Part shown: in pieces, positions 1 to 7,677 of the stretch
Numbering within the stretch: position 1 is the first letter of the stretch
Layout of the letters: every line of letters starts with the position of its first letter
Source: Firm-04 sp964392175
Lineage (GTDB): Bacteria; Bacillota; Clostridia; Oscillospirales; Ruminococcaceae
Length of the DNA: 28,783 bases
Assembly (NCBI GenBank): GCA_964392175.1
Contig: CAYMOJ010000023.1
Location: 1 to 28,783, forward strand
Direction: 5' to 3'
The notes under the pieces: model-generated
The model's database searches: none
Told to the model about the DNA's origin: nothing
Seen by the model: only the letters and a program-made list of their open reading frames with translations
Made by a program: the position numbers and the translations under genes

Positions 1-2
1 GA

Positions 3-55
3 TCTCAATCACTTTTTCTATACCCTCAGGTCTCACTTCTATTGTAGCACTACAC
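3..55 (+). repeat. Left copy of 53-bp terminal inverted repeat
   Basis: This segment matches the reverse complement of the last 53 bases of the window at 52 of 53 positions; the single difference is C versus A at position 27. It ends with a small palindrome, TGTAGCACTACA. The similarity runs to the edge of the window at both ends and stops abruptly on the inner side, so the repeat probably continues outside. It lies 27 nt upstream of the proS -35 box. It could be the end of an insertion sequence or a dispersed intergenic repeat. Confidence 0.9.
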
Positions 56-82
56 CAAAATCGTAGAAATTGCAGAAACTAC

Positions 83-111
83 TTGCAATCTTTTGCGAGA
101 TATGATAAAAT
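83..111 (+). promoter_or_regulatory. Promoter of proS
   Basis: A -35 box TTGCAA (83-88), a 17-nt spacer and a -10 box TAAAAT (106-111) with an extended TGn just before it fit a housekeeping sigma-A promoter. Transcription would start near 118, leaving a leader of about 50 nt, too short for a T-box. Confidence 0.75.
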
Positions 112-169
112 GATAGAGTATGTACAGCCAAATCGCTGCAATTGTCATCAACGAAAGGAAGTTTTTCCC

Positions 170-1888
170 ATGAGAGTAAAAAAAATGCTTGGAGAGCGTT
201 TTAAGGAAGCCCCGAAGGATTGTAACATTGAAAGCCATGCATTGATGATGCGTGGTGGCTACATGAAGTATATGGCAAACGGCATTTATTCGCTGTATAT
301 GCCGGCAAAACGTATTACCCGTAAAATTGAGGAAATCATCCGTGAGGAAATGGATGCGATTGACGGTCAAGAGGTCATGTTTCCGGTCGTGATGCCTGCA
401 AGTCTGTGGGAGGAATCCGGCAGATATTACAGCATTGGCAGTGAAATGGCACGATTCAAAGACCGTTCCGGCAATGGTGTTGTGCTGGGCATGACGCATG
501 AGGAAGCGGCTGTGCATCTGGCAAGAGATACTGCAAAATCCTATGCAGATTTCCCCTTTATGATCTATCAGGTGCAGACCAAATTCCGTGATGAGCCTCG
601 TGCGCGTGGCGGTCTGATTCGTGTGCGCGAATTTACCATGAAAGATGCCTATTCTTTCCATACGACGCAACAGGATCTGGAGGAATACTATCAGCGCGCG
701 TATGACGCATATCATCGTATTTTCCGCCGGTGCGGTTGTAAGAATTTTATTGCTGTGCAGTCTGATTCCGGCATGATGGGCGGCAGCATCTCTCATGAGT
801 ATATGTTGTTGACTGAAGTCGGCGAAGATACGCTTGTGATCTGTGATTGTGGCTACAGTGCCAATATGGAGGCGGCAGCCGTTGTTCTGGAAAATGCAAC
901 AGGAGAAGAGCAATCGCTGACCAAGGTTGACACCCCTGATATCAAAACCATTGATGACCTGACGCGTTTTCTTAAAGTAGAGGTCAAAACATTGTGCAAA
1001 GCGGTTGTGTATCGTAAAAACGCGGACGATCGCCTTGTGATCGCGTTTATTCGTGGCGATTTGGAGGTAAACGAAACCAAGCTGCGCAATTATCTCGGGT
1101 ACGAGATCCATCCTGCTACAGAATTGACCACAGAAAGCGGTGTGGTACCCGGTTTTATCGGCCCTGTTGGTATCAACGAAGATATTGTTACTGTATTTGA
1201 TGCTTCGCTGAACGGTATCGCATCGCTGGTATGCGGTGGTAATGCATTGGATACCCACTACATCGGCATGAATATCAAGCGTGACGTGGGCGATGTGAAC
1301 TATGTCGATATCGCAAAAGCATTTGTAGGCGGCACTTGCCCAGTTTGTGGCAAGCCCCATCTTCGTATTGAAAAAGGAATTGAAATCGGAAATATCTTCC
1401 AGTTGGGTCAGAAGTATACCAAGGCAATGGAAATGACCTATCTGGATGAAAACGGCGATCGTCAGTATCCCGTTATGGGCTGCTACGGCATCGGTGTTGG
1501 CAGATTGTGCGCATCGATCTGTCAGGAAAGTCGTGATCAGTACGGCCCGATTTGGCCCATGTCCATCGCGCCATGGCAGGTGCAGATCTGTAACCTGCGT
1601 GTGGATGATGCAGCAGTAACCGAAACTGCTGAAAAGCTCTATGCCGATTTGCAGGCAGCAGGTATTGAGGTATTGTATGATGATCGCGATATCCGTCCGG
1701 GCGCAATGTTTGCCGATGCGGATCTGTTTGGTGTGCCGGTGCGTGTGATCGTCAGCCCGAAGACCCTTGCGGCAGGTTGTGTCGAGATAGCAGCCCGTGA
1801 TAAGTCCTTCCGCGAAAATGTGCCCCTGGCAGATGCCACCGCATGGTTGCGTGAGCGCGTCAATGCAATGCTTGCCGCATTCCGTTGA
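170..1888 (+). CDS. proS: Prolyl-tRNA synthetase
   Basis: A cytoplasmic class II aminoacyl-tRNA synthetase that charges tRNA-Pro with proline using ATP. The 572-residue product has the length and layout of the bacterial ProS form: an N-terminal catalytic part with motif 2 around residues 137-165 (TKFRDEPRARGG, then FTMKDAYSFH), an inserted editing-type domain from roughly 225 to 390, the returning catalytic part with motif 3 (GCYGIGVGR, near 440), and a C-terminal anticodon-binding domain. The ATG at 170 was chosen because a GAAAGGA ribosome site lies 10 nt upstream; an in-frame upstream ATG at 83 overlaps the -35 box and cannot be used. The gene appears monocistronic or reads on into the lipoprotein gene, since no terminator follows it. 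No T-box is visible in the short leader. Confidence 0.97.
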   Translation: MRVKKMLGERFKEAPKDCNIESHALMMRGGYMKYMANGIYSLYMPAKRITRKIEEIIREEMDAIDGQEVMFPVVMPASLWEESGRYYSIGSEMARFKDRSGNGVVLGMTHEEAAVHLARDTAKSYADFPFMIYQVQTKFRDEPRARGGLIRVREFTMKDAYSFHTTQQDLEEYYQRAYDAYHRIFRRCGCKNFIAVQSDSGMMGGSISHEYMLLTEVGEDTLVICDCGYSANMEAAAVVLENATGEEQSLTKVDTPDIKTIDDLTRFLKVEVKTLCKAVVYRKNADDRLVIAFIRGDLEVNETKLRNYLGYEIHPATELTTESGVVPGFIGPVGINEDIVTVFDASLNGIASLVCGGNALDTHYIGMNIKRDVGDVNYVDIAKAFVGGTCPVCGKPHLRIEKGIEIGNIFQLGQKYTKAMEMTYLDENGDRQYPVMGCYGIGVGRLCASICQESRDQYGPIWPMSIAPWQVQICNLRVDDAAVTETAEKLYADLQAAGIEVLYDDRDIRPGAMFADADLFGVPVRVIVSPKTLAAGCVEIAARDKSFRENVPLADATAWLRERVNAMLAAFR

Positions 1889-1903
1889 TTGAAAAAATTC
1901 CTG

Positions 1904-1931
1904 TTGTGGATACAAAGCGGTATTGTATAAA
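1904..1931 (+). promoter_or_regulatory. Possible promoter of the lipoprotein gene
   Basis: TTGTGG (1904-1909), a 16-nt spacer and TATAAA (1926-1931), with TG just upstream of the -10 box. The -35 is weak. A small hairpin, CCTGC-ATC-GCAGG (1961-1973), follows just before the ribosome binding site. Confidence 0.5.
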
Positions 1932-1999
1932 TAGAATGACATCGGAAATACTACCTATGCCCTGCATCGCAGGTGATTTTGCGGAAAGGAATGGGCAGT

Positions 2000-2302
2000 A
2001 TGAAGAAGATCACGATTGCTGCGGCAATGGCAGCACTTCTGGTAAGTGGAGCCTTTACAGGCTGTGGCTGTATGGCTGAGGAAAGCTCGAAGGAAACTGA
2101 AAGTAGCAAGAGCAGCTCAACTACTACAACAACAACCACCACTTCCAACACATCTTCCGATCACGATGCATCTGTGACCACAACTTCGTCTACCAAGAAG
2201 GATGATTCTATTTTGGACGATGTAACCGGTGCGGTGGACTCTGTTGTTGATGATGTGACCGGTATTCTTACCGAAGCAACCAAGCCTGTTGGTACAGGCT
2301 GA
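2000..2302 (+). CDS. Small Thr/Ser-rich putative lipoprotein
   Basis: A 100-residue protein of unknown function. The N-terminus is a lipoprotein-type signal: MKK, then a hydrophobic stretch to about residue 20, then a lipobox-like FTGC, so the mature protein is probably lipid-anchored on the outer face of the membrane. After cleavage the chain is a low-complexity Ser/Thr/Lys region with a run of eight Thr, then a short Asp/Val-rich C-terminus (DDVTGAVDSVVDDVTG, an imperfect internal repeat). No known domain is recognised. The ATG at 2000 is preferred to the one at 1991 because the GGAAAGGA site (1983-1990) directly abuts the latter. A strong terminator follows immediately. It may be an adhesion or spacer-type surface peptide, but this is a guess. 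Confidence 0.7.
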   Translation: MKKITIAAAMAALLVSGAFTGCGCMAEESSKETESSKSSSTTTTTTTTSNTSSDHDASVTTTSSTKKDDSILDDVTGAVDSVVDDVTGILTEATKPVGTG

Positions 2303-2311
2303 CAAAAAACA

Positions 2312-2352
2312 GCCTCCTGTGCAGTGATTTGCATAGGAGGCATTTTGTTTTT
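2312..2352. terminator. Bidirectional terminator between lipoprotein gene and nadE
   Basis: Inverted repeat GCCTCCT...AGGAGGC (2312-2341, stem about 11 bp including TGCA/TGCA) followed on the + strand by a T-rich tract. On the minus strand the upstream A-run supplies Us. It serves the two convergent genes. Confidence 0.88.
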
Positions 2353-2356
2353 ATTC

Positions 2357-3094
2357 CTATGGTTCATAGGGGAATGCAGGCATCATAGAAAGCTTAAAAA
2401 GGTTGACCCTGTGCTTGTAGTCAATTTTGGTTTTGATTTCGGCAGCGGGTTCAATGCCCTCACGAATGTAGGCATCCAGTGCCGCATAGGAAAAGCCTAG
2501 GTTATCCTCATCTGTTTTGCCGGTCAGCCCATCAGAGGGTGCTTTTTCGATGAGATTTTCAGGTAATCCCAAGGCTCTGCCCATTGCTTTGACTTCAGTG
2601 ACTGTGAGCTTTGCAAGTGGAGCAAAATCGCCCACACTGTCGCCCCATCGCGTGGAATATCCCACCCAGTCCTCAGAAAGATTGCAGGTATTTGCTACTC
2701 TGCCGCCTACGCTTTGAGATACAGCGTAAACCGTTGCCATGCGCAGGCGCGGCAACAGATTGACCTCTGCCTGTTGTGTCATGGGCAGTTGGCTGCAGAT
2801 TTCTTCGGTGAGGGCGTTGGTGCAGCTGCCGATATTGACAGTATAATGCACAATGCCCAGATGCGTACAAAGCTGTTGTGCATCGGCAATATCCGGTTGT
2901 ACACTGTTGGGCATCATTACACCGATGACGCGATGTACGCCAAGCGCACGGCAAAGCAGGGCAGCGCAAACGGAGCTATCCTTCCCACCCGAAATGCCCA
3001 GTACAGCAGGACATCCGTCACCGTTTTCAGCAAACCAGTGCTGAATCCATCGGCAGCAATCGGTGATAGCAGATTCGACATCAAAATTGTACAT
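2357..3094 (-). CDS. nadE: NH3-dependent NAD+ synthetase
   Basis: Catalyses the last step of NAD biosynthesis, amidating deamido-NAD+ with ammonia and ATP. The 245-residue protein has the ATP-pyrophosphatase loop SGGKDS at residues 35-40 and the family-typical stretch APSDGLTGKTDEDNLGF in the C-terminal half. No glutaminase (nitrilase) domain is fused, so the ammonia-using short form is expected; it is slightly shorter than the Bacillus enzyme. The ATG at 3094 has an AGAAAGGA site 7-8 nt upstream; an upstream in-frame start at 3139 would overlap the CPBP gene. It is the last gene of the long minus-strand run, 25 nt after the CPBP protease gene. A small hairpin (TGAGC/GCTCA) overlaps that gene's stop. 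Confidence 0.94.
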   Translation of the reverse strand: MYNFDVESAITDCCRWIQHWFAENGDGCPAVLGISGGKDSSVCAALLCRALGVHRVIGVMMPNSVQPDIADAQQLCTHLGIVHYTVNIGSCTNALTEEICSQLPMTQQAEVNLLPRLRMATVYAVSQSVGGRVANTCNLSEDWVGYSTRWGDSVGDFAPLAKLTVTEVKAMGRALGLPENLIEKAPSDGLTGKTDEDNLGFSYAALDAYIREGIEPAAEIKTKIDYKHRVNLFKLSMMPAFPYEP

Positions 3095-3119
3095 AGTATT
3101 TCCTTTCTGAGCGTTATGC

Positions 3120-4295
3120 TCATTGTAGCATCGAAGCAAATAAAGTGAAAAGCATCATGCCAATATGCAGCAGTATGACAAGCCATAAGCCCCATGCGCT
3201 CACAGCAACAGGAGTACAGCGGATCTTCTGGTAGGGGGTGTCATCGGGCAAACGTTCTGTCGCTAGCGTGTAAAGCAGTACGATGATTCCCAGAATGCAT
3301 ATTATGATGGACACCAGTGTCTGTAACCGATCAGCTGAGAGGGGCGCGATTTGGCTGAGCTGCGTAAATATGGTAGATGTGACATTCACTACAAAGTGAA
3401 CGATCATGGCAGGGACGAGAGAATTGTGCTTGATGGTGATATATCCCAGCAGGATGCCCAGAATCAATGCCAGTACTCCCTGCGGCACATTTTCGTGGGC
3501 AAGTGAAAAGAGCAGTGCACTGGTAAAGATGCCGAATCGTTGACTGACGCGGCTCATATTCTTCAGTATAATGCCACGGAATATAAGCTCTTCGGTAATC
3601 GGCGCGATGAGACAAGTATACAGTACCGTTACGACCAGCTTGGTGGAAGAGGTACCTGTAGAGAAGTCCGGTGTGTAAAATAAAAAGCGATCCTCCTTCA
3701 GCAGTGATCCGATGGTATCCACCAGATCGCCTGTGAAAAACTGAATGAACAGTCCCAGCGCGCAATAACGTAACATTGAGGAAAGCTTCATATCACGGTC
3801 ACGGAAGAAGGACATGGGGTGTAATCGGCTCAGCTTGCAGCCAAGAAAGAATACCGTTACATTGCTAATGAGAAATCCCAGCAAATTGGCAGCCATCATG
3901 ATAGAGGAATCGTTTAGATACTGTTGTGCAATGTTGTTGTAATTTTCGGGCAATTGCCCATTGAGGGCGAAGCGATCGACCAATTGCAAAATAACCGTTG
4001 CTCCAAGCGAAATCGCACTTGCAAGGAAAGCCGCAAGCGCAAAATCGAGGAAAGCGAGCAATCCGGCGAGATTGTAGTATTTTCGAATCGATTTTTTCTC
4101 GCGCGATGATGGTATATAGGGCAAACGACAGCCTGCTATGCGGATCTGAGGTACGATTTCCGCATAATCGGGCGAGTAATCTGCTTCTTGTGTAGGATTG
4201 CAAAAAGGATTATCTGTATCTATCTTTTGCGTGGGCAAATTGACATACGCATTTTCAGGAGACAGCTTTTCGATAGGAACGCACAACCTTTCCAA
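3120..4295 (-). CDS. CPBP-family intramembrane metalloprotease
   Basis: A polytopic membrane protein of the CPBP (CAAX protease / bacteriocin-processing, ABI) family. All three signature motifs are present: EELIFR (EExxxR, residues about 235-240), FSLAH (FxxxH, about 263-267) and HFVVN (HxxxN, about 300-304). A soluble, polar N-terminal segment of about 75 residues precedes the first membrane segment, with roughly eight hydrophobic helices after it. The substrate cannot be told. The start is uncertain: the TTG at 4295 lies only 3 nt beyond the mutS2 stop with no Shine-Dalgarno ahead of it, and GGAAAGG falls inside the reading frame with no good start after it; translation may be coupled to mutS2. 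A later start would remove only part of the soluble leader. Confidence 0.85.
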   Translation of the reverse strand: MERLCVPIEKLSPENAYVNLPTQKIDTDNPFCNPTQEADYSPDYAEIVPQIRIAGCRLPYIPSSREKKSIRKYYNLAGLLAFLDFALAAFLASAISLGATVILQLVDRFALNGQLPENYNNIAQQYLNDSSIMMAANLLGFLISNVTVFFLGCKLSRLHPMSFFRDRDMKLSSMLRYCALGLFIQFFTGDLVDTIGSLLKEDRFLFYTPDFSTGTSSTKLVVTVLYTCLIAPITEELIFRGIILKNMSRVSQRFGIFTSALLFSLAHENVPQGVLALILGILLGYITIKHNSLVPAMIVHFVVNVTSTIFTQLSQIAPLSADRLQTLVSIIICILGIIVLLYTLATERLPDDTPYQKIRCTPVAVSAWGLWLVILLHIGMMLFTLFASMLQ

Positions 4296-4298
4296 GTA

Positions 4299-6689
4299 TT
4301 ATCGCAGGGTGACGATGGTCACACCGTCCTCACCCTCGCCGTATAGACCAAGACGAAATTCTTTGACGTGCTTCATTTTGCGTAGATGCTCATGAATGGC
4401 GCGACGCAATACGCCTGTACCCTTGCCATGAATGATCGTCACGCAGTGTAGCCCGGACATGACCGCACCATCGATGAACTGGTCGACCATCATTGTACCC
4501 TCGTCCACCGTACAGCCGCGGATATCTAATTCCAGAGAGGCTTTTCGCGTCATTTGTGCTTTGGAGGTGATCACCGCATTGCGCTTTGGTTGTTTTTTCT
4601 GTGTGTGATCAGCAGATTTTTCCAAGCGCAGCGTTTCCAGAGGCACACGCGTTTTCATAGCACCGATCTGCACCGGAACCACGCCCTTATCATCAGGCAA
4701 AGCGATAACCGTACCACTCTTTCCCATTTTGGTGATGCACACCACGTCCCCGATTTTCAAAGGTCGGGGCAGCTGATATGCTCTTTCAGCGATCTGTGGC
4801 TCTGATTGCTCATACAACCCGTCAATGGTCTGTCTGGACTTTTGTTTTGCTGCGCTGATGCGGTCTGCGAAATCTGCCTTGTCTTTTTCCTTTTTCAGGG
4901 CGCGCAATTCATCCAACAGCGCAGCAGATTCGGTCATGGTTTGCTCGATGATCTGTCTTGCCTGCGCACGGATATGATCCAGCTCGGCATTGCGCCGTTG
5001 TTCCATTTGTTCGGTTTCTTCGCGTAATGCCTTTTCGTGTGCAGCAGCATCATTGCGAAGACGCTCCAGTTCTGCTGTCTGTTCTTCCAATTTGATCCTT
5101 GCCCGTTCCAGTTCATCGACAGCCGCTTCAAAGCGTGTGTTTTCCGTGCTTACCAGCTGTTTGGCGTGGGCGATGACGTCCTCCGGCATACCCAACGATT
5201 GCGAAATTGCAAACGCGTTGGATTTACCCGGTGAGCCAATCAACAGGCGATAGGTTGGTCGGAGGGTCTCCAAATCAAATTCACAGGAAGCGTTTTCGAC
5301 ATCGTGTGTTTCGATGGCATATCGTTTCAATTCCTGGTAGTGTGTTGTGATCATCAGCGTTGCGCCCTGATCCTTCAGTCGTTCGATCATAGCAACAGCC
5401 AGTGCTGCACCCTCTACAGGGTCAGTACCGGAACCCAATTCGTCAATGAGCACCAGCGTGCGATCATCGGCGCGTTCCAGAATGGAGATATCCTGCAAGG
5501 TGTGTGCACTGAAGGTTGAAAGATTCTGTTCAATGCTTTGTCGGTCACCAATATCCGCAAGAATACGATCGAAAACGGAAAGAATGCTGCCATCCGCCGC
5601 AGGGATCATCAGTCCGCACATCGCCATTGAGGAAAGCAGACCAACCGTTTTCAGTGCAACCGTTTTACCACCGGTGTTGGGACCGGTAATGATCAATGCG
5701 CGGTAGTCGTTGCCGAGCGTCAGAGAGATGGGCACAACCGTTTTCGGGTCGATCAACGGGTGCCTGGCTTTGTTGAGAACAATGCTGCCATTGTCAGTCA
5801 TTTGAGGAATGCAGCCCTTTTGTTTTGCACCGAGATTTGCCTTAGCAAAGTATAGATTCAGTTCCGCCGTGATTTCATACCCACTTAGCAGAGCAGGCGC
5901 AGCCTTGCTACAGGCAGTGCAGAGACGTTCAATGATGCGTTCAATTTCTTCTTGCTCTTGGGCTTCAAGCAACCGAATATCGTTATTTGCATCTACAATT
6001 GCCATTGGTTCGATGAAATATGTCTGCCCCGTTGCGGAAGTATCGTGGATCAGACCTGCCACATCGCCCCTGTGTTCTGCCTTAATGGGCAGTACATATC
6101 TGCCATCACGAATGGTCACAATGGATTCTTGCAAATAGGTTTGCATGGTAGGGGATTTGACCATTTTTTCCAGTTTTTCACGCAGGCGTTGCCCTGCCTG
6201 TGCAATTTTTCTGCGAATGGTGCCGAGTGCAGGACTTGCAGCGTCTGACAATCGTTCATCGCTTTCAATGGAGCGTTCCAGTAAATCCGCAAGATATGCA
6301 TCGGGCTGCAAACGGGAAAACAAATCAGAAAGCGAGGATTCCAAGCGGTCACAGTGGGCATACCAGTCATCGAGTGCAGAGATCTGACGCAACAGTCTTG
6401 CGATTTCCAGCAGTTCGCGTAAAGAGATTCTAGCGCCCGATGTGGTGCGTCTGACCGCTGCGCAAACATCATCAAAGGAATAAAAAGGCGGCGTGCCGAA
6501 TCGTACCGAGAGGGAAAAAGCGTCCTCTGTTTTTTGCAGCTCGTTGCGTACTCGCTGTAGATCATGATCCGGTACCAGCGAGCGAGCCAATTGTTTTGTG
6601 CGTTCATTCGCCGCTTCATTGGCAAGCGATTCCAGCACTTTATGTAATTCAAGGGTAATATAATCTTGAGAAAGTGTTGTATGATTCAT
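4299..6689 (-). CDS. mutS2: Endonuclease MutS2
   Basis: A MutS-like ATPase that acts on branched DNA and suppresses homologous recombination; in Bacillus it is also linked to rescue of collided ribosomes. The 796-residue protein has MutS2 architecture: N-terminal core, the ATPase with Walker A GPNTGGKT (about 336-343) and Walker B LVLIDELGSGTDP, a long charged coiled-coil (about 510-630), and a C-terminal Smr nuclease domain from about 715, with LDIRG and HGKGTG motifs. It lacks the mismatch-recognition domain of MutS1, as expected. The ATG at 6689 has AGGA 8 nt upstream and lies 10 nt after the recO stop; a GTG at 6719 would overlap recO. It sits in the phoH-to-nadE operon, an unusual neighbour for recO. 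Confidence 0.96.
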   Translation of the reverse strand: MNHTTLSQDYITLELHKVLESLANEAANERTKQLARSLVPDHDLQRVRNELQKTEDAFSLSVRFGTPPFYSFDDVCAAVRRTTSGARISLRELLEIARLLRQISALDDWYAHCDRLESSLSDLFSRLQPDAYLADLLERSIESDERLSDAASPALGTIRRKIAQAGQRLREKLEKMVKSPTMQTYLQESIVTIRDGRYVLPIKAEHRGDVAGLIHDTSATGQTYFIEPMAIVDANNDIRLLEAQEQEEIERIIERLCTACSKAAPALLSGYEITAELNLYFAKANLGAKQKGCIPQMTDNGSIVLNKARHPLIDPKTVVPISLTLGNDYRALIITGPNTGGKTVALKTVGLLSSMAMCGLMIPAADGSILSVFDRILADIGDRQSIEQNLSTFSAHTLQDISILERADDRTLVLIDELGSGTDPVEGAALAVAMIERLKDQGATLMITTHYQELKRYAIETHDVENASCEFDLETLRPTYRLLIGSPGKSNAFAISQSLGMPEDVIAHAKQLVSTENTRFEAAVDELERARIKLEEQTAELERLRNDAAAHEKALREETEQMEQRRNAELDHIRAQARQIIEQTMTESAALLDELRALKKEKDKADFADRISAAKQKSRQTIDGLYEQSEPQIAERAYQLPRPLKIGDVVCITKMGKSGTVIALPDDKGVVPVQIGAMKTRVPLETLRLEKSADHTQKKQPKRNAVITSKAQMTRKASLELDIRGCTVDEGTMMVDQFIDGAVMSGLHCVTIIHGKGTGVLRRAIHEHLRKMKHVKEFRLGLYGEGEDGVTIVTLR

Positions 6690-6699
6690 TGTTATTGTC

Positions 6700-7473
6700 C
6701 TATTGGTCGTTGCTGTCACAGGGTAGATCTCCCTGTGCAGTCAGTGCATGATAAAACTGTAAGGTTTTGCAGCGCATCTCCAGCCTTATAATGAGATATC
6801 GCTCTGTAAAAAGTGTAAGCTCGTTCAATTCATTTTGTCCCATGCGAATGTGAAACAAGCGGTCAAAATCGGCAAGCACGATGTGACGAATGGCGCGCAG
6901 TGTTCCTACCGAGATTGGAATATCGTTGGAAGTGGGGTTGTCTAGGCAATCTTCGCACAGAAAATACCCGTCATGTAATCGCATAAATGCCTTTTGGGGA
7001 AGATAGCAGCAGCATTCGCGGCAGCAAAGTACATCGGGCATCATACCGATATCAGAGAGCAGTCGCAATTCAAATATGGATTTGAGCAATGCCGCCGGTC
7101 GCGTATGTTCTGAAAGATAATGCAGACAATGTAAGAACAGCCGCAAAATCTGCGGCTGTGATTGAGCGGTAGTGATCCGTTGGATCAATTCGGCGTAATA
7201 AGATGCAAGGGCAAGGGCTTCCAGATCATTACGTATGCCGTAAAACAGCGAAATGGGCACTGCACTGTCAAGAAAATATCGGTCGGCATTCTGTCGCATA
7301 CAGTATTCTGCATAAGCAAACAGCTGTGTCAAGGCAGCATATTTGCTGCCGATCTTACGCACCCCTCTTGCCCAGAAGGTGATGACGCCGTTTTCGGTGA
7401 GAATATCAACGATCTTGTCGCTTTCGCCGTAAGCAATCTCCCGTATCACCAACCCCTTTACGGTACGAAGCAT
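6700..7473 (-). CDS. recO: DNA repair protein RecO
   Basis: Recombination mediator that, with RecR, loads RecA onto SSB-coated single strands in the RecFOR pathway and anneals strands. The 257-residue protein shows the N-terminal OB-fold segment (GLVIREIAYGESDKIVDIL), a helical middle, and a four-cysteine zinc-binding site of C-x2-C type at about C151/C154 and C173/C176. The ATG at 7473 has a perfect AGGAGG 8 nt upstream; earlier in-frame starts would overlap the yqzL-like gene completely. The start overlaps that gene by 68 nt, implying coupled translation. The era-yqzL-recO order is the standard Firmicute order. Confidence 0.94.
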   Translation of the reverse strand: MLRTVKGLVIREIAYGESDKIVDILTENGVITFWARGVRKIGSKYAALTQLFAYAEYCMRQNADRYFLDSAVPISLFYGIRNDLEALALASYYAELIQRITTAQSQPQILRLFLHCLHYLSEHTRPAALLKSIFELRLLSDIGMMPDVLCCRECCCYLPQKAFMRLHDGYFLCEDCLDNPTSNDIPISVGTLRAIRHIVLADFDRLFHIRMGQNELNELTLFTERYLIIRLEMRCKTLQFYHALTAQGDLPCDSNDQ

Positions 7474-7600
7474 AAGGGTATTCCTCCTGTCTTGCGCAAT
7501 TTCGGTATTGTAGATACTCTTTGACAGATCCTGTGCGGTAAAAAGCAGTCCAGTGTGCAGCAAGCTGATCATCGCTGCGTGACGAGTGCATTTGTTCCAT
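7406..7600 (-). CDS. yqzL: YqzL-like small protein
   Basis: A 64-residue small protein between era and recO, exactly where Bacillus and many Clostridia carry yqzL. The core WTAFYRTGSVKEYLQYR (about residues 17-33) resembles the family pattern W-x-x-F-x-x-TGS-V-x-x-YL. Function is unknown even in the family. The ATG at 7600 is backed by an excellent GGAAAGGAGG site 8 nt upstream, strong evidence that it is translated. The reading frame continues 68 nt into recO in another frame, so the last 20 or so residues (basic, Arg/Lys-rich) are a by-product of recO sequence and the protein is longer than its usual 45-50 residues. Confidence 0.75.
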   Translation of the reverse strand: MEQMHSSRSDDQLAAHWTAFYRTGSVKEYLQYRNCARQEEYPYASYRKGVGDTGDCLRRKRQDR

Positions 7601-7677
7601 CAATACGACCTCCTTTCCAAGCGGTTACAGAGGTAGTATTTGCAGTTTCGGTGGTTTTTTACATGAAGATCAAGGCT

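Noticed and set aside
56..169. T-box or other riboswitch ahead of proS
   Set aside because: The leader after the predicted start is only about 50 nt and has no T-box or terminator stem.
50..1942. 630-codon open frame on the minus strand covering all of proS
   Set aside because: It mirrors the coding frame of proS; the product is Cys/His-rich with no recognisable domain and there is no ribosome site or promoter for it.
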